Positions 25,115 to 33,891 of a stretch of DNA of 64,000 nucleotides are shown here, piece by piece. The notes beneath the pieces are model-generated. The model saw nothing but the letters and a program-made list of their open reading frames with translations. It had not been told where the DNA came from and did no database searches. Position numbers and translations under genes: made by a program. This DNA is from Bradyrhizobium iriomotense (lineage in GTDB: Bacteria > Pseudomonadota > Alphaproteobacteria > Rhizobiales > Xanthobacteraceae). The first letter of the stretch is position 1. Each line of letters starts with the position of its first letter. The DNA lies in contig NZ_BSOW01000022.1 in the NCBI RefSeq assembly GCF_030160715.1, positions 1-64,000 of the forward strand, written 5' to 3'.

Positions 25115-25381
25115 TCATTTCAACTCCCGTAGCAGCTTCCGCGCGTCATCCAGCAACGCCCGGACCTGACGTCGCTCGGCCATCGCAGCCCTGGTGAACA
25201 GCCCGTGCTTCCGTGCGTTACGGTTTCGCTTGGGCGCGCCGGAGCCCGGCGCGCTGCCATGCATGCGGCAGCGGCTCTTGCCCGGCACCGCCGGCGCCCG
25301 GCACGCACCGCCGCATCGGGTTCTGGCGCCGCAGCGCGGGCTCGCCAGCATTGGCACGGTGTCGTATCGCCGATCGTTCAT
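25115..25381 (-). CDS. HGG-motif small protein
   Basis: 88 residues. The core GARTRCGGACRAPAVPG then KSRCRMHGSAPGSGAPK and RNARKHGLFT is the conserved Cys/His-rich block of short proteins often annotated as HGGxSTG-motif proteins. Three Cys and two His could bind a metal. Such proteins occur in prophage and genomic-island contexts next to replication or terminase genes (family knowledge); none of those genes are visible here. ATG 25381 overlaps the stop of the preceding gene (ATGA), so translation is probably coupled. Confidence 0.75.
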   Translation of the reverse strand: MNDRRYDTVPMLASPRCGARTRCGGACRAPAVPGKSRCRMHGSAPGSGAPKRNRNARKHGLFTRAAMAERRQVRALLDDARKLLRELK

Positions 25382-26049
25382 GCCCGGGCGGCGCGCGTCG
25401 CGTGCACGGCATCGAGTTCGCGTTCGCCGAGCTCCTGCATCGGGACAGTTCGCGCATTGGCTATAGCGACCGGCGAGCGTTGGTCTGCAACCATCACGCT
25501 GGCATGCTGCGTGACGTTGCCTACGATGGCCTTGCCGCCGTCCTGCACCGACAGGTTTTGCACGGTGATGGCGGGCTCGTCCTTGCTCCGGTAGCGGTTG
25601 AGCGCCTCCATCTGGGCGGGAAAGGTGCGGGCCAGCCGGCCGAGGGCGCGCGTGGCGCTCTCCTGCTGCGCTAGGTCGTTGGCTCTTCCGAGCTGACAGG
25701 TCCAGCGCATCGTCAGCACATGGACGGACACCATCTGCGCCACCAGCATGGCCTCGATGGCGTCCCTGGGCTTGATGCTCTGCACCATCGAGAGCATGAA
25801 GGCGAGGCTGGTCGGGTCGGGTCTCGTGCCAGCCATGCTTGCCCGCACCAGTTGCCGGAGGATGCCGTACATCGCGTCGCGGTCGGCAACGCCGAATGCC
25901 TCCACCATCAGCCGCTCACCCACGTCCGGGTCCGGATGGTCGATCGCAGCGCCGCGGCGCGAGAACCTGATCCGCGGCATGACGGTGGTTCGGGCTTGAT
26001 CGGGCACAGCGATCGTCGTGGTCGTGTTGCGGTCGGATGCTGTGGTCAT
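25378..26049 (-). CDS. conserved hypothetical protein
   Basis: 223 residues from ATG 26049, where AGGAG lies about eight bases upstream; the open frame extends to 26160 without support. Largely helical, no signal peptide: GERLMVEAFGVADRDAMYGI and LMLSMVQ-like helices, then a C-terminal region VQNLSVQDGGKAIVGNVTQH. By recollection, related bradyrhizobial proteins pair with the HGG-motif protein that overlaps its 3' end. A two-gene cassette of unknown role. Confidence 0.65.
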   Translation of the reverse strand: MTTASDRNTTTTIAVPDQARTTVMPRIRFSRRGAAIDHPDPDVGERLMVEAFGVADRDAMYGILRQLVRASMAGTRPDPTSLAFMLSMVQSIKPRDAIEAMLVAQMVSVHVLTMRWTCQLGRANDLAQQESATRALGRLARTFPAQMEALNRYRSKDEPAITVQNLSVQDGGKAIVGNVTQHASVMVADQRSPVAIANARTVPMQELGERELDAVHATRAARA

Positions 26050-26229
26050 GTTGATGGACTCCTTCGCGCTGGGCGCGCGCGGTTGGGCACGCGCAAGCAA
26101 AGCGCCCGCTGCGGCGGTGAGGTGCAACGTCATCGGTCGATTGAGATTTTTCGCGCGCACGGACGCAAGAGGGCGGCCATCGTCGGGCGCCTCGAGCTGT
26201 CGTTCACGAATTGTGCGATGATCTACTTT

Positions 26230-26335
26230 TACCCCTGATTTGCCCGACGTGTCAAGTGGACTTCGCTAAATCAGCAATTCGCGTCCCGCGACCCTGTCGC
26301 GCCTTTGCATGGGGTTGTTTTTCAGATTTTTGATT
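26230..26335. repeat. probable bradyrhizobial intergenic repeat
   Basis: The sequence from TTTGCCCGACGTGTCAAGTG (about 26239) to GCATGGGGTTGTTTTTC (about 26309-26325) matches a noncoding repeat I remember from many Bradyrhizobium intergenic regions. The rest of 26050-26498 holds the K+ channel upstream region; no gene was seen. Confidence 0.4.
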
Positions 26336-26498
26336 CACCGCCGGCAGCTCGCCCTCCGTTGATCTATGTCAACTTGCTCGCCGTCCTCGGGAACACTAGT
26401 GGTCGCGGCTGGATCGTGCCGCAGGCGGACCATCCGGCCGGATTGACCAGGTTCGTCGCCGCGAACAAGGGGTCATCGGCGCCCGTGGAGGCGACAAA

Positions 26499-27314
26499 GT
26501 GACGGCTCTAGGCGTACAGGCTGAGGGGGCGCCCCGAACGCCGCTCTCCCGATTTCGTGCTTCATTGCGTCACCTCTACGGTGGACGCAGCGCGAATTCG
26601 CGCGTCTTCTTCTACGCGCTTCTGGCCTTTGATCTCGCCTCGCTCCTGTTCATCATCATCACGTCGTTTCTTCCGCGCAACCGATTGATCGGTGCCCTCG
26701 ACGTCACCTTCGGCATCGCATTTCTGGCCGAGTTGTTGATGCGCCTGGCGGGAAGTCGCCAGGTCAGCCGGGAGCTTCTTCGCGTCACGACCTGGACCGA
26801 CGTTGCGGCGATCGTGTCCCTGCTGGCGGCGACAGCGAGCGAGGCCGCCGGCTTCCTGCGCGTGCTGCGCACGTTTCGGCTGCTGCGAACCTTCCGGGTG
26901 GTGCAGTGCCTGCGTGAGGACAGCGTCTTCTTTCGCCGCAATGAAGAGCTCCTGTTCGCCATCACCAATCTGTCCGTCTTCATATTCGTCATGACGGGCG
27001 TGGTTTACGAAACGCAACGCGGCGTTAACCCGGGCATCAAGAACTATGCAGACGCCCTCTATTTCACGGTCACTGCGCTGACGACGACGGGCTTTGGCGA
27101 TATCACGCTGCCGGGAACGGCGGGGCGCATGATTACGGTCGTCATCATGATCTTCGGCGTAACGCTCTTCCTGAATCTCGCGAAAGTGCTGTTCAGCCCG
27201 ACCAAGGTGCGGTTCAAATGCCCGTCCTGCGGCTTGTTTCGCCATGATATCGACGCCGTGCACTGCAAGGCGTGCGGAACAATATTGAACATCCCTGACG
27301 AAGGCGCCGTTTAG
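26499..27314 (+). CDS. voltage-gated-type K+ channel with C-terminal zinc ribbon
   Basis: 271 residues. Voltage-sensor-like helices S1-S4: FFYALLAFDLASLLFIIITS, ALDVTFGIAFLAELLMRLAG, TDVAAIVSLLAATASEA, and an S4 with Arg every third residue (RVLRTFRLLRTFRVVQCLR). A pore with selectivity filter TTTGFGD (195-201) follows, then S6. The tail is C241-x2-C244-x11-C256-x2-C259, a rubredoxin-like zinc ribbon (FKCPSCGLF and HCKACG). Inner-membrane potassium-selective channel by filter; the ribbon could sense metal or redox state. GTG start with GGAG eight bases upstream. Confidence 0.88.
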   Translation: MTALGVQAEGAPRTPLSRFRASLRHLYGGRSANSRVFFYALLAFDLASLLFIIITSFLPRNRLIGALDVTFGIAFLAELLMRLAGSRQVSRELLRVTTWTDVAAIVSLLAATASEAAGFLRVLRTFRLLRTFRVVQCLREDSVFFRRNEELLFAITNLSVFIFVMTGVVYETQRGVNPGIKNYADALYFTVTALTTTGFGDITLPGTAGRMITVVIMIFGVTLFLNLAKVLFSPTKVRFKCPSCGLFRHDIDAVHCKACGTILNIPDEGAV

Positions 27315-27366
27315 CCCCGAGAGCGGAAAGGTGCGCGATGTCCTCGCCGCGCTTCCGAGTTGCCTC

Positions 27367-28350
27367 TCAGCTCGAGGATCGTACGCGCGACGCGATGCGG
27401 ATCCCGCGCGTTTTCGTGTTTCTGGCCGCGCGCGGGGCGATCATGCTGCGTGCCCTGCCGAGCCGCGTGGCGCCTGTCGACGGCGCGCTCCGCTTGAGCA
27501 GCAAAGCGAGCCGCTTGCGCACGCGGTGCGCGGCGAGTTTTGCGGTAGCCTCCGCGGATTGCGCCTTCTGAATCAGCGCGGTGACGCTCGCCGCAGGAGA
27601 GGCCGAGACGAACGCGACCTCCTTGATCTTGGATAACCCGCCGACGCCTTCGCAGGGTGCTTCGCTGGGCAGATCAATGCGGATCGCGAGCATGTCGGCG
27701 TCCTCGATCCAGTCTTCCGCCTTGGTGCCGGTGATGATGTGGACGTAGTCGCGTGTCTCGCGCGGAAGTGCGCTCTGCTTCGCCAGCCATTTCTGTATGC
27801 GGCCGCTGCCGGCATTGTAGGCGGCTGCGGCGAGGCCAAGATTGCCGAAATCATCGCGCAGCTTGCGCAGCAGCTTTGCGGACGCGGGGAGCGCCTTGAA
27901 CGGATCGAGGGGATCGTCGAGCCCGACTTCGGCTGCGGTTTCCGGCATGAATTGCGCGACGCCTCGCGCGCCGGCGTGGCTGACCTCGTTCGAGCGGAAG
28001 CGGCTCTCCTGCCAGATCAGGCGTGCAAAGAACGGGACCGGGATTTCGCTGTTCTCGGCGGCCTCGCGGAGCGCGTGGCAGAATGCATCGTGCGGCGACT
28101 GCTCCGCCTCGTATTCGGTGATGGTCTCCGCCGGCCTGTCTGACGGAGAAGAACTCTCTTGTGCGGGTGTCGCGTTGGACTGTTCGTCGGCCTTGGCGCT
28201 TTCAAACAGCGCTGCGAAGGCGGAGGAGATATGTTCGGATGGACTGGCTGCGAGGAGGAGATTGTTGACGCTCGATGCCGGAGTGGCAGGTCCATCGAGG
28301 TCGAGCATCAGGACGAGGAACGCGGCGAGCGCCGCGAAAACAAATCGCAT
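27367..28350 (-). CDS. lytic transglycosylase (SLT domain)
   Basis: 327 residues from ATG 28350 (an in-frame TTG at 28389 is rejected). Signal or anchor helix MRFVFAALAAFLVLMLDL, a low-complexity Ser/Glu linker, then the SLT domain: IWQESRFRSNEVSHAGARGV with catalytic Glu115, AQFMPETAAEVGL and LAAAAYNAGSGRIQKWL. The C-terminus is basic and Ala-rich. It cleaves the glycan strands of peptidoglycan in the periplasm. It is divergent from an L,D-transpeptidase gene, so the pair may be co-regulated for cell-wall remodelling. Confidence 0.88.
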   Translation of the reverse strand: MRFVFAALAAFLVLMLDLDGPATPASSVNNLLLAASPSEHISSAFAALFESAKADEQSNATPAQESSSPSDRPAETITEYEAEQSPHDAFCHALREAAENSEIPVPFFARLIWQESRFRSNEVSHAGARGVAQFMPETAAEVGLDDPLDPFKALPASAKLLRKLRDDFGNLGLAAAAYNAGSGRIQKWLAKQSALPRETRDYVHIITGTKAEDWIEDADMLAIRIDLPSEAPCEGVGGLSKIKEVAFVSASPAASVTALIQKAQSAEATAKLAAHRVRKRLALLLKRSAPSTGATRLGRARSMIAPRAARNTKTRGIRIASRVRSSS

Positions 28351-28536
28351 TGCTTGTGTGAGCCTCAATTGTGGATGAGTTGGTCGCAATTGCGCCGCCG
28401 ATAGGGACTTTTTAACGAGTCGATTGCGGCGAAGCTGCGATCTTTGCTGTTCCGTGCAGGAACACCGTATTTTCCTCGCTCTGGAACTTCGTCGCGTTCC
28501 GCGACTTTACGGAGAAGTCCTTGGCTGAGATGCGGT

Positions 28537-29571
28537 ATGTTGCGAACTCTTGCCGCTGTTGTGCTCTCGTTCCTTGCGTTGACGCCTGTCATCGCAGGTG
28601 GTCTCGACGCCGCTGCCATCAACGACGCAGCGATGCCCGCGAAGCCGGCGGGCTCCGACAAGCCGAGCAGCTCTATCGTCAAGCTTCAGATCCTGCTCGA
28701 TCGCGCGCGCTTCTCTCCGGGCGAGATCGACGGCAAGCTCGGTGAGAATGCGCAGAAGGCGCTGTCCGCATTTGCCGAAGCAAATGAGCTGAATCTCGGG
28801 AAGGCAATCACACCGGATCTCTGGGACAAGCTCGCCGCGACGAGCGACGGCCCTGCCATCGTCGACTACAGAATTACGGAAGCGGATGTGAAGGGGCCGT
28901 TCCTCAAGACGCTGCCAGCAAGGATGGAGGACATGAAGAGCCTCCAAGCGCTGAGCTACACCAGCGCGCGCGAGGCGCTCGCCGAGAAATTCCACATGAG
29001 CGAAGCGTTGCTCAGCGCGATCAACCCGGGGAAGACCTTCGACAAGGCCGGGGAAACGATCGCCGTTGCGAACGTCATCGGGCAGCAGAATGCGATGCCG
29101 GTCGCGCGCGTTGAAATCGACAAGACGCGGCAGACGTTGAAGGCGTTCGATGCAAGCGGAAAGCTGCTGGCGTTCTATCCGGCGACGGTCGGCAGCCCGG
29201 AAAAGCCGACGCCGAGCGGCACGCTGAAGGTGACGGCCATCAATCAAAATCCGACCTATCGCTACAATCCGGATTACAGGTTCAAGGGCGTGAAATCGAA
29301 GAGGCCTTTCACGATCGAGCCTGGTCCGAACAATCCCGTCGGCTCGACCTGGATCAACCTGTCCGCCGAAGGCTATGGCATTCACGGCACTCCTGATCCC
29401 GGCAAGGTGAGCAAGTCGGCTTCGCACGGTTGCGTCCGGCTCACCAACTGGGATGCGCTAACACTCAGCGCGAATATCAAGAAAGGAATGCCGGTCGTCT
29501 TTCTGGACCAGTCAGCAGAAGCGACGCCTGCGCAACACCAGGCGTCGACAAGGAAGAGTTCGCGCATGTAA
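28537..29571 (+). CDS. L,D-transpeptidase with peptidoglycan-binding domain
   Basis: 344 residues from ATG 28537. Signal peptide MLRTLAAVVLSFLALTPVIA; then a peptidoglycan-binding-1 module (VKLQILLDRARFSPGEIDGK, around residues 45-100); a LysM-like middle (AEKFHMSEALLSAINPGKTF); and a YkuD catalytic domain with YGIHGTPDP and SHGCVRL, the active-site His296-Gly-Cys299. It makes 3-3 cross-links or anchors proteins to peptidoglycan in the periplasm. The ribosome site is weak. Divergent from the lytic transglycosylase across 186 bases. Confidence 0.9.
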   Translation: MLRTLAAVVLSFLALTPVIAGGLDAAAINDAAMPAKPAGSDKPSSSIVKLQILLDRARFSPGEIDGKLGENAQKALSAFAEANELNLGKAITPDLWDKLAATSDGPAIVDYRITEADVKGPFLKTLPARMEDMKSLQALSYTSAREALAEKFHMSEALLSAINPGKTFDKAGETIAVANVIGQQNAMPVARVEIDKTRQTLKAFDASGKLLAFYPATVGSPEKPTPSGTLKVTAINQNPTYRYNPDYRFKGVKSKRPFTIEPGPNNPVGSTWINLSAEGYGIHGTPDPGKVSKSASHGCVRLTNWDALTLSANIKKGMPVVFLDQSAEATPAQHQASTRKSSRM

Positions 29572-29600
29572 CGGCACTGAGCGGTGCGCCGCTGCGGTCG

Positions 29601-29876
29601 CTAGTCTTTCGGAAAGTCCTTGCGCATCGCGATCTCGGCGGCGTCACCCGGCGAGAGCACGGTCTGGTTGAAGGCCGGCTGCGGCCTCGTCATGATGTCG
29701 TAGAGCGAGATGCCCTTGATCGGCTTTGCCATCAGCTGGCGCACGCATTCGGCCAGCGTGCCGTTGTAGACGAGATAGGGCGGGCCTCGGTCCTTGAGCC
29801 GCTCGCCCTTTAGCGACGGCCACTTCTTCAGTTCGGCCGGCGCGTCATAGACGATTGGCGAGCCTTCTCTAAACAT
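29601..29876 (-). CDS. small conserved hypothetical protein
   Basis: 91 residues, soluble, no signal peptide: SPIVYDAPAELKKWPSLKGE, GPPYLVYNGTLAECVRQLMA, KPIKGISLYDIMTRPQPAF and a charged tail. Remembered as a conserved short protein of Bradyrhizobium without function. ATG 29876 lies just after a 16-bp hairpin, and the probable ribosome site GGGAT is inside the hairpin stem, so translation may be controlled by its opening. Confidence 0.65.
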   Translation of the reverse strand: MFREGSPIVYDAPAELKKWPSLKGERLKDRGPPYLVYNGTLAECVRQLMAKPIKGISLYDIMTRPQPAFNQTVLSPGDAAEIAMRKDFPKD

Positions 29877-29877
29877 G

Positions 29878-29918
29878 CATACGATCCCAGGCAGACGTGG
29901 TTTGCCTGGGATCGTATG
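29878..29918 (-). promoter_or_regulatory. 16-bp perfect hairpin at gene start
   Basis: CATACGATCCCAGGCA at 29878-29893 and its exact complement TGCCTGGGATCGTATG at 29903-29918, loop of 9 bases. On the minus strand it lies between the VOC gene stop (29956) and the ATG at 29876, two bases before that ATG. It could end transcription of the VOC gene, mask the ribosome site, or be a DNA operator. Confidence 0.6.
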
Positions 29919-29955
29919 GCGCCGGGGTAAACAGCCGTTAAAGAATTAGTTCAAA

Positions 29956-30813
29956 TCAGCCGGCAACGAAGGCGAGCAGGGTGCCGTTGGCGGCAGCAGG
30001 GGCCACGCAGATTGCCGCGCCGCTGCGGGTGGCGGCCGCACCAAGTGCCTTCTCGGTTGCCTCGAGATCGCCGCTCACCAGCACGAGCGCCGCGCCGCCG
30101 CGCTCGGCAAGACCTCTCAGCGAGACGCCGGGGTAGCGCTTGCCGAGCTGGTCGAGCGTCAGGAACACGAAGTCGGCGCGGTCGCCGCCGGAGGGCACCG
30201 TGACGGCGCCGTCGGCTTCCGCTTTTGCCTCGCGGTCGATCAGGCGCGACAGATGGGCGGCGTCGTTCGCGGGCTCGGGGCTCGCGATCAGTACCTGCTT
30301 CAGCCGCTTCGCTCTGTTGGCGTGCATCATCAGTTCGGGAATCCACACCGTCTCGCGCGTCTTGTGCTGGCAGGCGAAGATGCGCACGCCGCCAGGCGCT
30401 TCCGCGACCGGCCACTGGAAGACGCGGAATTTCGCCGCCGACACCGTGCCGTCCGGCAGCGTCACCGGCCGCTCGAAATCGACCGGGCCGACCGGCGTTA
30501 GTCCATGCGCGCGAATCTCCTCCGCGCCTGCGGTGGAATCGACCGCGGTGAAGGCGATGCGCTCGATGCCTTCGCCGCGTTTTTCGAGAAAGGCGCGCGC
30601 CGGAGCATTATGTTCCGTTGGCGCGAGCACGCCGAGCAATTCCATATAGTCGGGGTCGAACATGATGGTGTAATTGCCAGATCCCATATGCGCACTGTGG
30701 GTGCCGCGCGGCGAGACGGTGAAGCCGAGCCGCTTGTAGTTCTCTGCGGCTTTGTCGAGATCCTTCACCATGACTACGGCGTGGTCGATTCCGATGACGT
30801 TTTTGAGGGCCAC
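29956..30813 (-). CDS. VOC-superfamily protein (glyoxalase_3-like)
   Basis: 285 residues from GTG 30813 (GGGAAAA upstream). The first half, IGIDHAVVMVKDLDKAAENY, then LGFTVSPRGTHSAHMGSGN and MFDPDYMELLGV, is the glyoxalase_3-type module with candidate metal His and Glu. The second half is a weaker VOC-like repeat. Known relatives include uncharacterised dioxygenase-like and phenazine/lactoylglutathione-type proteins; no substrate can be inferred. Divergent from the FAD oxidoreductase at 30943. Confidence 0.75.
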   Translation of the reverse strand: MALKNVIGIDHAVVMVKDLDKAAENYKRLGFTVSPRGTHSAHMGSGNYTIMFDPDYMELLGVLAPTEHNAPARAFLEKRGEGIERIAFTAVDSTAGAEEIRAHGLTPVGPVDFERPVTLPDGTVSAAKFRVFQWPVAEAPGGVRIFACQHKTRETVWIPELMMHANRAKRLKQVLIASPEPANDAAHLSRLIDREAKAEADGAVTVPSGGDRADFVFLTLDQLGKRYPGVSLRGLAERGGAALVLVSGDLEATEKALGAAATRSGAAICVAPAAANGTLLAFVAG

Positions 30814-30942
30814 TTGATTTTCCCGGCATGAATGGGTGGATTAGGCTGGCGAGCACGACAACGCACCTGCATGCGGCTGTCAACTGCGACAGCCGCAGAT
30901 GCGGTATCTCGTGACGCTTGGGACAATTTGGAAAGGTTGATG

Positions 30943-32256
30943 ATGACTGGTTTGACCGTCGCTTCGACAGTTACCTGGCCGCATTCGCTGTGGGCCGCGG
31001 TCACGCCGCAGGGGCCCGAATTGCCGGAGCTCGCAGGAAGCGAGAAGGCGGATGTGATCGTGGTCGGCGGCGGCTTCACGGGCCTGTCGACGGCGTTGCA
31101 CTTGCGCGAAGCTGGCGTCGATGTCGCAATCGTGGAGGCGGCCGAGCCGGGCTGGGGCGCCTCGGGCCGCAACAACGGCCAGGTGATCCCGACGTTGTCG
31201 CGCCCCGATCCCGAGGACATCATCGCGCGGCATGGCGCGGTGGGCGAGCGCTTCGTGCACCTGTTGCGCGATAGCGCATCGACGCTGTTCGACGTGGCGC
31301 GGCGGTACGGCATCGAGGCCGAGCAGGAGCAGGCCGGCTGGGTGCAGCCGGTGCATTCGCCGGGCCGCATCAAGATCGCCGAGCGGCGCGTGCGGCAATG
31401 GTCTAGATTCGGCGCGCCCGTCGAGCTGCTCTCGCGCGAGCAGGTGAGGGATATGCTGGGCTCCGACGCCTGGCATGGCGGCTTCTGGAACAGGACCGGC
31501 GGCCACATCAATCCGCTCGCGCTCGCGCGCGGATTGGCGCGCAGCGTGCTCGGCCTCGGCGCGCGCGTCTACGCGCGTTCCCCGGCTGTGAGCTTTGAGC
31601 GGCGCAACGACAGATGGGTGGTGAAGACAGAGAAGGGCGAGATCTCCGGCGGCGCGCTGGTGATGGCGACCAATGCTTATAGCGGCGAGTTCTCGAAACA
31701 GCTCGTGCCCGACATTGCGCATGAGGTGATGCCGGTGCTGTCGTGGCAGATGGCGACGCAGCCGCTGTCGGACAATGTCAGGAAGACCATCATCGCAGGC
31801 CGGCAGGCGATGTCTGATACCCATGGCGAGCTCTACTTCGCCCGTTACGACGCACGCAATCGCCTTGTCACCGGCGGTGCCGTGATCGGGCCCGGCAACA
31901 AGGCGGAGCGGCTGAAGGCGCGCGTCACCGAACGCTTGCAGCGGTTATGGCCGCAGATCGGCGAGGTCGGATTCGACTATGTCTGGAACGGCTATGTCGG
32001 CATGACCTCGGATTTCCTGCCGCGGATCCACAAGCTCGGGCCGAATGCCTATGGCTGGACCGGCTGCAACGGCCGCGCGGTGGCGCTGACGATCCCGCTG
32101 GGAGATCAGCTCGCCAAAGCCGTGCGCGGCGCGCCGGACAGCGAGCTCGCGCTGCCGTTCACCAATCCGGTGCCGATCCCGGTGCACGGCCTGATGCGCA
32201 AGCTCGCGCCGCTGATGCTGCTGGTCTATCGGCGCCGCGACGCGCGCGAGATCTAG
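30943..32256 (+). CDS. FAD-dependent oxidoreductase (DAO family, PuuB-like)
   Basis: 437 residues from ATG 30943, with GAAAGG six bases upstream. After a short lead (TWPHSLWAAVTP) comes the Rossmann FAD motif VIVVGGGFTGLSTALHLREA and VEAAEPGWGASGRNNGQ, the second being the glycine-rich FAD element seen in glycine/sarcosine oxidases and gamma-glutamylputrescine oxidase. C-terminal WTGCNGRAVALTIPLGDQLA closes the FAD site. Likely oxidises a secondary or primary amine with release of hydrogen peroxide; exact substrate unknown. Convergent with the binding-protein gene at 32284. Confidence 0.85.
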   Translation: MTGLTVASTVTWPHSLWAAVTPQGPELPELAGSEKADVIVVGGGFTGLSTALHLREAGVDVAIVEAAEPGWGASGRNNGQVIPTLSRPDPEDIIARHGAVGERFVHLLRDSASTLFDVARRYGIEAEQEQAGWVQPVHSPGRIKIAERRVRQWSRFGAPVELLSREQVRDMLGSDAWHGGFWNRTGGHINPLALARGLARSVLGLGARVYARSPAVSFERRNDRWVVKTEKGEISGGALVMATNAYSGEFSKQLVPDIAHEVMPVLSWQMATQPLSDNVRKTIIAGRQAMSDTHGELYFARYDARNRLVTGGAVIGPGNKAERLKARVTERLQRLWPQIGEVGFDYVWNGYVGMTSDFLPRIHKLGPNAYGWTGCNGRAVALTIPLGDQLAKAVRGAPDSELALPFTNPVPIPVHGLMRKLAPLMLLVYRRRDAREI

Positions 32257-32283
32257 CGCGCGTTGCGGTTGGAAGCGGTGCAA

Positions 32284-33693
32284 CTATCCGCGAATCGCCG
32301 CATTGGCGCGTTCAGCGGCGGCGGGCATCACCGCCTTCGCCGTCTTGTTGCCGGAGACCACTTCATTGACGCCGATCATGAAGGCGTCGAGGATGCGGCG
32401 CTGTTGCGGATGAAACAGGATCGCCTTGGCGCGCTCGACGTCGGCATTTTGCAGATTGGCCAGCGCGGCCTCGGCGGCCTGCGCGCCGAAGGCGTCCTTG
32501 AAGGCCTTGCTCGACCAGGCGGAGACGCGCGTCGTCGCAAGGCCCGCAGCGGCGGTTTGCAGCGAGGTCGACCTGCTCGTGGCCCACAGCAGGAACAGGA
32601 ATGCCGCGCGCTTGTTCTGCGATCTGGAATTCACGCAGGCCTGCCAGTGCGACATGAAGGGCACGGGAGGCTTGCCGGGGAGGTGCGGGAAGGGTGCAAA
32701 GCCGGCCTGCTTGGCGACGCGGCTCTTCCCCGGATTGGAGATGTCGGTGGCGAAATTGCTGCTGTCGATCGCCATCGCGGTTCTCGCTTGCAGGAAATCG
32801 TCGAGTACCTGGTACCATTCATAGGTGCCGACATTGGCAGGCCCTGCCTGGCTGAGCATCCGTGCGTACATGTCGATGGCCTCGATCGCCTCGGGGCTCC
32901 CGAACGCGGCCGTGCCGTCCTTGTTGACCATGGCTCCGCCATAGGAGAACACGAACCCCATCGCCGGTGGGGTCGAATTGCCGCCGGCCTGCGCCCGCAT
33001 CGCGATACCCGCCATGTCGCTGCTTTTGATCGCCTTGGCGGTCGCGAGCAGTTCGTCGAAGGTCTGCGGCACCGGAAGGTTCTTGGCCGCCAGCGCATCG
33101 GTGTTGATGAACAGGGTCATCGCCTCCGATGTGATCGGGACTGCGTAGCGCTCGCCGTCCGACCATACCGGAAAGGCGCGCGCGGTCTTCAAGAGATCGC
33201 TCTCGTCATACCAGGCGAGATCGGTCAGTGATTTGTTGGCGTAGTGAGCGTTGAGCGGCTCGAGCCATCCGCCCGAGATGCCTTGGCCATAGGTCGTGAA
33301 CATGAACACGTCGGGCGTGTTGCCGCCGCGCGCGAGCATGACCGGAATCGCGCTCAGATAAGTGGTTTCGAGCTGGAAGTCGGTGACGACCTTGATGCCG
33401 GTGAGTTTTGTGAAATCCGGCAGCAGCGGCGTGATCGCGCTCGACCACGGATGGATCGCGCCCGCGAGCGTGAGCGTCTGCCCCGCGAACTGCTTCCAGT
33501 CGATCTTGGCATTGGCAAAGTCCGCGCTGGCCTCCTCGGCGAGGCCGCTTCGCGGCCACGTCGTAAGGGTCGGCACGATGACTCCTGCCATGCCCAATGT
33601 CTTGATGAAACTGCGCCGGCTGGTCGGCGCTTGTTCGTTACGTGAGTTCTCACTTTGCGATTTTTCACGTTTCGATTTCTCGCTTGGCGCCAT
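32284..33693 (-). CDS. Tat-type extracellular solute-binding protein (family 1)
   Basis: 469 residues from ATG 33693, with GAGGAG seven bases upstream. Twin-arginine signal SRRSFIKTLGMAGVIVPTLT, then a sugar-type family 1 binding fold: LLPDFTKLTGIKVVTDFQLE, VFMFTTYGQGISGGWLEPLN and VPITSEAMTLFINTDAL. It probably delivers a sugar or polyol to a MalFG-type ABC permease. No permease or ATPase gene adjoins it; the MalFG-type permeases at 62.8-64 kb are 29 kb away and may belong to another system. Confidence 0.85.
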   Translation of the reverse strand: MAPSEKSKREKSQSENSRNEQAPTSRRSFIKTLGMAGVIVPTLTTWPRSGLAEEASADFANAKIDWKQFAGQTLTLAGAIHPWSSAITPLLPDFTKLTGIKVVTDFQLETTYLSAIPVMLARGGNTPDVFMFTTYGQGISGGWLEPLNAHYANKSLTDLAWYDESDLLKTARAFPVWSDGERYAVPITSEAMTLFINTDALAAKNLPVPQTFDELLATAKAIKSSDMAGIAMRAQAGGNSTPPAMGFVFSYGGAMVNKDGTAAFGSPEAIEAIDMYARMLSQAGPANVGTYEWYQVLDDFLQARTAMAIDSSNFATDISNPGKSRVAKQAGFAPFPHLPGKPPVPFMSHWQACVNSRSQNKRAAFLFLLWATSRSTSLQTAAAGLATTRVSAWSSKAFKDAFGAQAAEAALANLQNADVERAKAILFHPQQRRILDAFMIGVNEVVSGNKTAKAVMPAAAERANAAIRG

Positions 33694-33891
33694 GTTGATG
33701 CTCCTCGTTGTGGTCAGTCGTTCACAACATGCGACCTGTGCGCGCACCGGCTTCGTCAAAGCTGTATGATCAGCTCCAAAGCCGGAGTAACATGCGGAGA
33801 ATATTGAGTTTCCGGCTCCCCAATGCGGGCCGGTTCATGCTATTATTCTAGCCATGCGCTGGCGTTGGCACCAGAAGATGCGCCTGCGAGC

